A stretch of DNA of 8,877 nucleotides from Cellvibrionaceae bacterium. GTDB lineage: Bacteria > Pseudomonadota > Gammaproteobacteria > Pseudomonadales > Cellvibrionaceae. The stretch is taken from NCBI GenBank assembly GCA_025800435.1, contig JAOXRV010000018.1, forward strand, positions 1 through 8,877. Direction: 5' to 3'. The notes below the pieces were generated by a model that worked only from the letters and a program-made list of their open reading frames with translations, did not search any database and was not told where the DNA came from. How positions within the stretch are numbered: position 1 is the stretch's first letter; each line of letters opens with the position of its first letter. This document shows, in pieces, positions 1-5,854 of the stretch. The position numbers were made by a program, and so were the translations under genes.

Positions 1-1371
1 CACATAGGCCATAAAGTCTTCGGTGGTAATGCTCTTAAAGGCGAATTTGTCGAAGTAGTTGCGCAGGAACTGGTCGAAGGCCTCGCGGCCGATGGTGTTT
101 TCCAGCTCGTATAAAAACAAGGAGCCCTTCTCGTAGGGTACATTCGAGAAGACCGCATCCGGGTCTTTACCGCGCAGGTCGATGGCCATAATCTGGCGGG
201 CTTCTTCCAAATCGGCCAGGTCCGCCTGCAGGTCTTCATAGCCCAGTGCCATTTCCATCTTGTAGCGATCATCGCCGTAGATCAGTTGCATAATGCGGTT
301 GGTCAAATAGGTAGTAAAGCCCTCGTTTAACCACAGGTCGCGCCAGGCGGCGTTGGTCACCAAGTTGCCAGACCAGGAGTGGGCCAGCTCGTGGGCAATC
401 AGCGCGGTCAGGCTTTTGTCGCCGGCGATCACGGTGGGGGTGATAAAGCTCAGGCGCGGGTTTTCCATGCCGCCAAAGGGGAAGCTCGGGGGCAGAATCA
501 ACAGGTCGTAGCGGTCCCAGCGGTAGGGGCCGTAGACTTTTTCGGTGGCGATCAGCATCGCCTCGGTATCTTCAAATTCCTTGGCGGCGGCGTCCAGCAC
601 ACTGGGCTCGGCGTAAACGCCGGTGCGTTCGCCCATGGCTTTAAACTCCAGGTCACCAACCGCCAGGGCAATCAGGTAGGAGGGCACGGCCTGGGGCATT
701 TCAAACTCATACACACCGTCGCGGGGGCTTGTGGGGTCGTTATTGGCGCTCATCACCGCGCGCAGTTCTTTCGGGGTGCGGATGGTGGCACTGTAGGTAA
801 TGCGGGCCTTGGGCGAGTCTTGCAAGGGCACAAAGCTGCGCGCGTGAATGGCCTGGGCCTGGGTAAACAGGAAGGGCTGTTGTTTGCCGGCCGTTTGCTC
901 TGGGTTTAACCACTGCACCCCAGAAGCTTGGGGCGAGGTGCTGTAGTGCACTTTAATTTGTTTGGCGTGGCCTACCTCAATACTGAGGGCTGCGCCCAAG
1001 TGGGGGTCTGCCTCGCCGAGGCTAAAGTTCAGCTCGCGCTGGCTGCTATTGGCATCGCCCAGGGCCTCAACCTTGCTGATGGCTAAATCTCGGGTATCGA
1101 GAATCAGCGGCGCCTGGGTATCGTTAAGGGCTGTAATATCCAAAGTGGCGCTGCCGCTGATGGTTTTTTGGTCAAAGTTGACGTCCAGATCGAGAGCAAT
1201 ATGGCTGACTTTGTAGTCGTTTATATTGGCCAGGGAGTGGTAATCCACCCCCGATTCAATAACGGCTGCACTGGGCGTCTCTAGCTGTGCGGGGGGCTCT
1301 GGGCTTTCGCTACAGGCTGCTGCCAGGCTCGTTAACAGGGCCAGGCCAATCAGGCGCAGGGATTTGTTCAT
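1..1371 (-). CDS. M1-family zinc aminopeptidase, predicted lipoprotein (3' part cut by window edge)
   Basis: Removes N-terminal residues from peptides by a zinc-dependent mechanism, probably on the periplasmic side of an envelope membrane. The 457 visible residues read without a stop. The exopeptidase motif GGMEN is at residues 300-304. The zinc site HELAH is at 327-331, with the third ligand Glu350 in WLNEG, giving the M1 pattern HEXXH-X18-E. Tyr413 in PYEKG fits the catalytic tyrosine. The arrangement is closest to the leukotriene-A4-hydrolase/cold-active aminopeptidase branch, whose members are about 600 residues, so the C-terminal helical domain lies outside the window. The N-terminus is a lipoprotein signal (MNKSLR, a hydrophobic stretch, LAAAC) with lipidated Cys20; Ser21 after it fits outer-membrane sorting. 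In-frame ATGs also occur at 1386 and 1383, but a GGAG six bases upstream supports 1371. The gene is divergent from the S9 peptidase. Family certain; substrate range unknown. Confidence 0.96.
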   Translation of the reverse strand, partial: MNKSLRLIGLALLTSLAAACSESPEPPAQLETPSAAVIESGVDYHSLANINDYKVSHIALDLDVNFDQKTISGSATLDITALNDTQAPLILDTRDLAISKVEALGDANSSQRELNFSLGEADPHLGAALSIEVGHAKQIKVHYSTSPQASGVQWLNPEQTAGKQQPFLFTQAQAIHARSFVPLQDSPKARITYSATIRTPKELRAVMSANNDPTSPRDGVYEFEMPQAVPSYLIALAVGDLEFKAMGERTGVYAEPSVLDAAAKEFEDTEAMLIATEKVYGPYRWDRYDLLILPPSFPFGGMENPRLSFITPTVIAGDKSLTALIAHELAHSWSGNLVTNAAWRDLWLNEGFTTYLTNRIMQLIYGDDRYKMEMALGYEDLQADLADLEEARQIMAIDLRGKDPDAVFSNVPYEKGSLFLYELENTIGREAFDQFLRNYFDKFAFKSITTEDFMAYV

Positions 1372-1634
1372 TCCGGTCTCCATCATTACTGCGGTTTGGG
1401 CTAATGGTGCCTTAAGCACCGCCAAGAGTACAGATACAACGTATAGAGAGGCCCTGGCCTGAATAGCACTTGCTTTAGTCCCTGTGTTACTTCCCATTAG
1501 GCTTTCTATTGCCATGAGCTTCAGCAAGGGCCTCCCCTTACGCTCAAAAAGCGCGCCATCGCGGCGCTGGCCTCACTTGCCCCCAGCGAGTTGGCCCGCT
1601 ATGCTCAGCCGGTCTTATATATTCAGGTAACAGC
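1372..1634. other. Divergent intergenic region between the two peptidase genes
   Basis: This 263-bp gap must hold the promoters of both the M1 aminopeptidase (leftward) and the S9 peptidase (rightward). I see no convincing sigma-70 pair in either direction. A small inverted repeat, GGTGC-CTTAA-GCACC, lies at 1406-1420 and would fall in the aminopeptidase leader. The right half (1501-1638) is open in one plus-strand frame and is listed separately as a possible gene remnant. The S9 start is preceded by AGG at 1625-1627, seven bases before the ATG. Confidence 0.6.
1378..1381 (-). promoter_or_regulatory. Ribosome binding site deciding the aminopeptidase start
   Basis: On the minus strand GGAG lies six bases before the ATG at 1371. 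Two further in-frame ATG codons (1386 and 1383) have no comparable purine-rich site and would put acidic Glu into the n-region of the lipoprotein signal, so this site favours the 1371 start. Confidence 0.6.
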
Positions 1635-1638
1635 ATGA
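1501..1638 (+). pseudogene. Possible C-terminal remnant of an alpha/beta hydrolase
   Basis: A plus-strand frame opens after a TAG at 1498-1500 and runs 45 codons to a TGA at 1636-1638, which overlaps the ATG of the S9 peptidase (ATGA). It has no ATG or GTG start. The residues before the stop include KKRAIAALASLAPSELARY followed by AQPVLYIQVTA. This resembles the segment of alpha/beta hydrolases in which a helix is followed by a PVLYIQAT-type strand just before the catalytic Asp (usually followed by RLVP). Here the frame stops exactly where that Asp should come. If the resemblance is real, the piece is truncated at both ends and non-functional. It could also be chance openness in GC-rich DNA. 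Confidence 0.28.
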
Positions 1639-3851
1639 AAAAACTGATTTTGGGGGTGGCGGCGATGACCAGTGTAAGTGCAGTGGCGGTTGAGCCCTTA
1701 ACGGTCGAGCGCCTATTTGCCGACCCCGACCTCTCCGGCAGCGCCCCGCGCAGCTTAAAGCTCTCACCCGATGGCAGCCGCGCCACGTTTTTAAAGGGCC
1801 GCGCCGATGATGCCGGGCGCATGGATCTGTGGCAGTACCAAATTGCCACCGGCGAAACCAAACTGTTGGTGGATTCCCTGGCCCTGGCCGGGGGCAAAGA
1901 AAATGAACTGTCCGATGAAGAAAAGGCACGGCGCGAGCGGGCGCGTATCTCCAGCTTGTCGGGTATTGTGGATTATCAATTCTCCAAAGATGGCCAGCAG
2001 TTGCTGTTCCCGCTCAGTGGTGATTTATTTGTCTACCAAATCAATGGCAATAAGACCAAGGCCCTGACCCAGGGCGAGGGCTTTGCCACCGACCCTAAGT
2101 TTTCACCCAAAAATAATTACGTCAGTTTTATTCGCGAGCGCAATCTGTGGGTGGTGGAAACCGCCAGCGGCCAATCGCGCCCATTAACTCGTGCCGGTAA
2201 GCCAACTGAGGCCTGGGGCATGGCCGAGTTTGTGGCGCAAGAGGAAATGAAGCGCATGAGCGGCTACTGGTGGTCGCCCAATGAAGATGCCATTGTCGCC
2301 GCCAAATTTGATGAGGCGCCAGTGCCAGTGGTAAAGCGCTCAGAAATTTACGCCGAGCGCACCGAGGTAATCGAACAGCGCTACCCGGGGGCGGGCAGCA
2401 ATAATGTACTGATCAGCCTGGCCGTGCTCGACCCGCAAAACAAGCGCCCGCCGGTGAGCTTAGACCTGGGCGAGGAACAAGATATTTATTTGGCCAGGGT
2501 TAAGTGGCTGGCCGATGGCTCGGGCATTTTGGTGCAGCGCCAGGATCGCAAGCAGCAGCGTTTGGATTTACTGCTTTACAGCCCAAGCGGCGGCAAGGGC
2601 AAGGTGCTGCTGAGCGAAACTTCCGCGACTTGGGTAAACCTGCATGAGGATTTAAAAACCCTGGCCAATGGAAATTTTATTTGGGCCAGCGAGCGCAGCG
2701 GTTTTAAACATTTATACCTTTATAACCGCGAGGGTAAGCTGCTCAATGCCATTACCAGCGGTGATTGGCAGGTGGATGAAATTGAAGCGGTGGATGAACA
2801 AAAGCAGAAGATTTATTTTAGCGCTAGCAAACTCACGCCGCTGGAAAAACAGTTGTATCGAGTAGATTTTGATGGCAATAACCTTAAGCGCATCAGTCGC
2901 AACCGGGGCTGGCACAATATCAGCTTTAGCCGCGACGCCAGCGTCTATATCGATTCCTGGTCGGATGATCTTATTCCCCAGCAAGTCAGTTTGCACAATG
3001 CCGACGGCAGCCAGATTACCCTGTTGGATGCCAACCAAGTAAAAGAGGGGCACGCGCTGTTTCCCTACTATGGCGGCTTGCAACAGCCCCAATACGGTAA
3101 GTTGCAAACCACTTTGGGCGGCGATTTGTTTTACCAAATGCTCAAACCCAAAGACTTTGACCCCAACAAACGCTACCCAGTATTTTTGCGCGTCTACGGC
3201 GGCCCCGGCTCACAGCAGGTACAGCGTCGCTGGGATGGCCGCTGGGGTTTAATGGATCAGTATATGGCCCAGCAGGGCTTTGTGGTCTTTACCTTGGATA
3301 ACCGCGGCTCAGAGCGCCGCGGCAAAGCCTTTGAAGACCCCATTTATAAAGCCATGGGCGGGGTTGAAGTCGAAGATCAGCTGGTGGGTATTTCCTACTT
3401 AAAAACTCTGCCGTTTGTCGACCCCGAACGCATCGGCGTATTTGGTTGGAGCTACGGCGGTTATATGACCCTGTTGATGTTGGCCCAGGCCTCCGATCAA
3501 ATTGCCGCCGGGGTGTCGGTGGCGCCAGTGACCGACTGGATGCTCTATGATACTCACTACACTGAGCGCTATATGGGCCTGCCCGCAGAGAATGTCGAGG
3601 GTTATACAAACAGTTCGGTGTTTCCCCACCTGGCAGGGTTAACGTCGGATCTTTATTTAATCCACGGTATGGCCGATGACAATGTGCTGTTTAGCCACAG
3701 CACCAAGCTGATGGCCGAGCTGCAAAAAACCGGGGTGCCGTTTCGCTTGATGACCTACCCAGGCGAGAAGCATGGCATTACCGGCAAGGGGCAGCGCAGC
3801 CACGTGTTTAATGAGATTGGTAATTATTTTATTGAGCGTTTGGGCAAATAA
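1635..3851 (+). CDS. S9B dipeptidyl-peptidase IV-like serine peptidase, exported
   Basis: Cleaves dipeptides, typically X-Pro or X-Ala, from the N-terminus of peptides in the periplasm or outside the cell. The 738-residue length is normal for bacterial DPP-IV-type enzymes. Residues 1-18 form a Sec signal peptide (MKKLILG start, cleavage likely after AVA). Residues from about 25 to 470 are the beta-propeller domain and contain the double-glutamate motif QEEM (Glu203, Glu204) that binds the substrate's free amino end in this family. The C-terminal alpha/beta-hydrolase domain has Tyr521 in RVYGGPGS (oxyanion), the nucleophile Ser606 in GWSYGG, Asp681 in HGMADDNV and His713 in GEKHGI, so the catalytic set is complete. 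The start has AGG seven bases upstream and is the first codon of a clear signal peptide. Transcribed away from the M1 aminopeptidase. Family very sure; exact specificity inferred. Confidence 0.96.
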   Translation: MKKLILGVAAMTSVSAVAVEPLTVERLFADPDLSGSAPRSLKLSPDGSRATFLKGRADDAGRMDLWQYQIATGETKLLVDSLALAGGKENELSDEEKARRERARISSLSGIVDYQFSKDGQQLLFPLSGDLFVYQINGNKTKALTQGEGFATDPKFSPKNNYVSFIRERNLWVVETASGQSRPLTRAGKPTEAWGMAEFVAQEEMKRMSGYWWSPNEDAIVAAKFDEAPVPVVKRSEIYAERTEVIEQRYPGAGSNNVLISLAVLDPQNKRPPVSLDLGEEQDIYLARVKWLADGSGILVQRQDRKQQRLDLLLYSPSGGKGKVLLSETSATWVNLHEDLKTLANGNFIWASERSGFKHLYLYNREGKLLNAITSGDWQVDEIEAVDEQKQKIYFSASKLTPLEKQLYRVDFDGNNLKRISRNRGWHNISFSRDASVYIDSWSDDLIPQQVSLHNADGSQITLLDANQVKEGHALFPYYGGLQQPQYGKLQTTLGGDLFYQMLKPKDFDPNKRYPVFLRVYGGPGSQQVQRRWDGRWGLMDQYMAQQGFVVFTLDNRGSERRGKAFEDPIYKAMGGVEVEDQLVGISYLKTLPFVDPERIGVFGWSYGGYMTLLMLAQASDQIAAGVSVAPVTDWMLYDTHYTERYMGLPAENVEGYTNSSVFPHLAGLTSDLYLIHGMADDNVLFSHSTKLMAELQKTGVPFRLMTYPGEKHGITGKGQRSHVFNEIGNYFIERLGK

Positions 3852-3887
3852 AGAGTACTTCGAATGTTAACCCACGCAAAAGCCTCA

Positions 3888-3915
3888 ATTGCCGCTTGGC
3901 AATACTCATAAGAGT
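3888..3915 (+). terminator. Two adjacent small hairpins after the S9 peptidase, possible terminator
   Basis: ATTGCC-GCTT-GGCAAT (3888-3903) is a perfect 6-bp stem with a four-base loop. It is followed directly by ACTC-ATAA-GAGT (3904-3915), a 4-bp stem leading into TTTGTT. The first lies 36 bases after the S9 stop codon, a fitting place for a terminator, but the T-tract is short and interrupted, so efficient intrinsic termination is uncertain. Confidence 0.4.
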
Positions 3916-3926
3916 TTGTTAGGCTT

Positions 3927-3959
3927 GGCCTCATTGCTGCCCTTGGCAGCATTGGGGCC
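3927..3959. repeat. Inverted repeat upstream of the metal-efflux locus
   Basis: The core TGCTGCC-CTT-GGCAGCA (3935-3951) is a perfect 7-bp stem with a three-base loop. GGCC at 3927-3930 and 3956-3959 can pair as an outer stem across a symmetric four-base internal loop. No T-tract follows on the plus strand. It could be an RNA structure in a leader, part of the S9 gene 3' end, or an operator. I cannot assign it. Confidence 0.4.
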
Positions 3960-4010
3960 CGATGGCCAATGGGCATAAGTCGCTTGCGTACAGTGAAATC
4001 TAAACCCGCC

Positions 4011-4400
4011 ATGCAAAAAATATTGCTAGTCGCCAGTTTGATTTTCTGCCACCTGTTTATTAACAGCTTGGCCAGTTTTCACTACGCAGCCGATTTAGAC
4101 CACCACGGCGGTGAGGGCTTACACCTACATGTCGATAAACAGTTGTTGACGGGCATTGTCGATCACGATCACCACGCCGATGGCGGCGAGCCGGGTCATA
4201 GCCTTGAAACCGATGGCCTAAACAGCCAGCTCAATGCCCACGAGGAGCACGAGAACAGTGCCCATGTGCACCTGCAAGTGCAGTTGGCTGAATCGCCCTT
4301 ATATTTTATCCTCAGTATTCAAACACGCTTGGCGTCCCAGTTGGCGCCGGATTACCCCAGTTTATCTTTCTCCCCCCCGGTTCCACCACCAACCGCCTAA
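4011..4400 (+). CDS. Histidine-rich exported small protein, CzcI-like by position
   Basis: I do not recognise a defined family. The 129-residue product starts with a Sec-type signal (MQKILLVASLIFCHLF, likely cleaved near LAS-FHY). The first 75 or so mature residues hold 13 histidines, many paired or alternating with acidic residues: DLDHH, GLHLH, VDHDHH, HEEH and HVH. The tail is proline-rich (SFSPPVPPP). Such composition suggests a periplasmic binder of Zn, Co, Ni or Cu. It precedes an HME-RND efflux operon in the same orientation, as small CzcI-type accessory proteins do, so a role in metal buffering, sensing or hand-over to the pump is inferred. The start is uncertain: an in-frame ATG at 3969 would add 14 residues ending in a basic KSKPA stretch, and neither ATG has a clear Shine-Dalgarno. 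I prefer 4011 because the signal peptide begins there. A 150-bp gap separates it from the next gene. Confidence 0.72.
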   Translation: MQKILLVASLIFCHLFINSLASFHYAADLDHHGGEGLHLHVDKQLLTGIVDHDHHADGGEPGHSLETDGLNSQLNAHEEHENSAHVHLQVQLAESPLYFILSIQTRLASQLAPDYPSLSFSPPVPPPTA

Positions 4401-4417
4401 GTCGCTCGTTTTATCCC

Positions 4418-4447
4418 GGCTAGCCCAGTCTAGCCACCTATGTTTTT
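4418..4447 (+). terminator. Possible terminator or attenuator between the His-rich gene and the efflux genes
   Basis: GGCTAG-CCCAGT-CTAGCC (4418-4435) is a perfect 6-bp stem with a six-base loop, 17 bases after the stop of the histidine-rich gene. A TTTTT run follows at 4443-4447, about seven bases beyond the stem. The spacing is longer than in a classic intrinsic terminator, so partial read-through or another role is possible. Confidence 0.4.
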
Positions 4448-4462
4448 GGATGAATAATGTGC

Positions 4463-4473
4463 GCTAATTTAGC
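4463..4473. promoter_or_regulatory. Perfect 11-bp palindrome, candidate operator
   Basis: GCTAA-T-TTAGC lies 78 bases upstream of the outer-membrane-factor start. It is an AT-rich dyad in a likely promoter region and could bind a dimeric regulator. No matching regulator gene or known consensus (I compared by eye with Zur- and CueR-type sites) supports an identity. Confidence 0.3.
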
Positions 4474-4483
4474 AATAAAGCCC

Positions 4484-4510
4484 TAGGGAACACGGCCCTG
4501 TATTCCCCTA
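4484..4510. repeat. Imperfect inverted repeat upstream of the efflux genes
   Basis: TAGGGAA (4484-4490) and TTCCCCTA (4503-4510) face each other around a 12-base centre in which ACA and TGT can also pair. The arms match with one extra C and one bulged A. It overlaps the perfect palindrome CCCTAGGG (4481-4488). It may be an operator or a leader hairpin, 41 bases before the ATG at 4551. Confidence 0.3.
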
Positions 4511-4538
4511 TGCTTTCATTAGTAAATTAGTACACAGT

Positions 4539-4542
4539 GGAG
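4539..4542 (+). promoter_or_regulatory. Ribosome binding site deciding the outer-membrane-factor start
   Basis: GGAG lies eight bases before the ATG at 4551. An in-frame GTG at 4542 overlaps this site and has no purine-rich sequence at a usable distance of its own, so the ATG at 4551 is the better start. Confidence 0.65.
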
Positions 4543-4550
4543 TGATTAAA

Positions 4551-5840
4551 ATGTTCAGTAAATTACGGTTTGGCGGCAAAAGCATCAGCGGTCTAGGGCC
4601 CCGCGTATCCCTACTATTGGCGGCCCAGGCGCTGTGCTTGGGCCAGGCCCAGGCGGCGGATATCAGCTTGGCCCAGGCCCTGGATAAGACCCTAAAGGGC
4701 AATCCGGAGCTGGCCGCCTACCCACTGTATACGCGCCAATGGGACAGCCGCCGCCAGCTGGCCAAGCAAGCTCCGGGCATGCGCTTATCGGGGGCGGTTG
4801 AGAATATATTTGGCAGCGACCAACACCAAGGCCTGGAAGGGGTTGAGGTAAGCCTGGTGCTTAGCCAAGTATTTGAGCGGGGGGCTAAGGCCAATAAGCG
4901 CCTGGCCCTGGTCGATGCCGAGGCCAAGCGCCAGGCACAGCAATTTGAACGAGCCAAACTCGATAAACTGGCCCAGACCTCGCGTATTTATTACGCCCTG
5001 CTGCGCGGCCAGGCCCTGCAAAACTGGCTCACCGGCAAGCTCAAGCAAGAGCAGCAGGCACTAAACCGAGTAAAACAACTGGCCGAGGCCGGGGCGGTAA
5101 CGGCTGCCGATTTGGCGCGCATTAAATTGCAATTGGATGAAACCCAGGTGCGTCGCATCAAGCTGGCCGAAGCGCAAAAGCTGCACAGTTTACGCCTGGC
5201 TCAAATGTGGTCGAAAAAACTGTCCAGCAAGGAGGTCGAGTACACCGCCAGCGGCGATATGAGCAAACTGCCGGCGGTGCCCAGCGCCAAGCGCATTAAA
5301 AAAGCGCTGGCCGCTGCGCCCGACTATTTGGTGGCCGCAAGCGAAGCGCGCATGGCCGAGGCGGCGGTGCACTTAGCCCAGAGCAAGGCTGTGGCCGATG
5401 TGGACCTGGGCCTGGGTGTGCGCCACCTGGAAATGTCCGGCGACCAAACCTTGCTGCTGGAGTTTTCGATGCCGCTGATGCAAAAGCGCCGCGCCGTCCC
5501 CGAGGTGGCCAATGCGACTGCCAAGCTGAAAATTAAACAGCAAGAGGCCAGCTTGCAGCGTTTGCAACTGGGCCAGCGCTTGCAATTACTGGGCAGCTCC
5601 CTGAAGGCCAACCAAGAACAGATTGAACAATTGCAGGGCAAGCTACTGCCCCAGGCTCAGCGCCTGGAAAGCGAAAGCGAAAAAGCCTATAGCAATGGCC
5701 AACACAGTTTGTTGCAGTGGCTGGAGGCCCAATCTCAAGTGGCGACGTTAAAGCGGCAGTTGATCGAACTGCGCAGCGACTACCTATTAAAGTTTTTAGA
5801 GCTGGAACGGCTCAGCGGTCAGCGCTTTGCTGAGCGGTAA
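4551..5840 (+). CDS. czcC: TolC-type outer-membrane factor of an HME-RND metal efflux system (CzcC-like)
   Basis: Forms the trimeric outer-membrane and periplasmic channel through which the RND pump expels metal ions. The 429-residue protein begins with a basic n-region and a hydrophobic stretch ending AQA-AD, cleaved after about residue 35. The one Cys there (in QALCLG) is not in a lipobox, so this is probably not a lipoprotein. The rest shows the two-fold outer-membrane-efflux-protein layout. It opens with ISLAQALDKTLKGNPEL, typical of the first OEP repeat, followed by long Ala/Gln/Leu-rich helices (coiled coil) such as the segment around AKRQAQQFERAKLDK. A second repeat starts near PSAKRIKKALAAAPDYL and ends in LLQWLEAQSQVATLKRQL. 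Length fits CzcC/CusC-type partners. The start at 4551 is chosen from GGAG at 4539-4542. It is the first of three closely spaced genes, with 14 bases to the adaptor. The czc name is by family and context, not proven substrate. Confidence 0.94.
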   Translation: MFSKLRFGGKSISGLGPRVSLLLAAQALCLGQAQAADISLAQALDKTLKGNPELAAYPLYTRQWDSRRQLAKQAPGMRLSGAVENIFGSDQHQGLEGVEVSLVLSQVFERGAKANKRLALVDAEAKRQAQQFERAKLDKLAQTSRIYYALLRGQALQNWLTGKLKQEQQALNRVKQLAEAGAVTAADLARIKLQLDETQVRRIKLAEAQKLHSLRLAQMWSKKLSSKEVEYTASGDMSKLPAVPSAKRIKKALAAAPDYLVAASEARMAEAAVHLAQSKAVADVDLGLGVRHLEMSGDQTLLLEFSMPLMQKRRAVPEVANATAKLKIKQQEASLQRLQLGQRLQLLGSSLKANQEQIEQLQGKLLPQAQRLESESEKAYSNGQHSLLQWLEAQSQVATLKRQLIELRSDYLLKFLELERLSGQRFAER

Positions 5841-5854
5841 TAACGGATATTCCA

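Noticed and set aside
379..909. 176-codon plus-strand frame and a second one at 962-1216
   Set aside because: Both lie opposite the M1 aminopeptidase, whose catalytic motifs read cleanly on the minus strand. The frames encode no recognisable protein.
1591..1620. TTGGCC, 18-base spacer, TTATAT as a promoter for the S9 peptidase
   Set aside because: Transcription would begin only a few bases before the ATG, leaving no room for the AGG ribosome site at 1625-1627. The -35 box is also poor.
3962..4003. 13-codon leader peptide frame (ATG at 3962) before the His-rich gene
   Set aside because: It has no ribosome binding site, no repeated regulatory codons and no clear coupling to a terminator.
4542..4544. 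GTG start for the outer-membrane factor
   Set aside because: It overlaps the GGAG that is properly spaced for the ATG at 4551 and has no ribosome site of its own.
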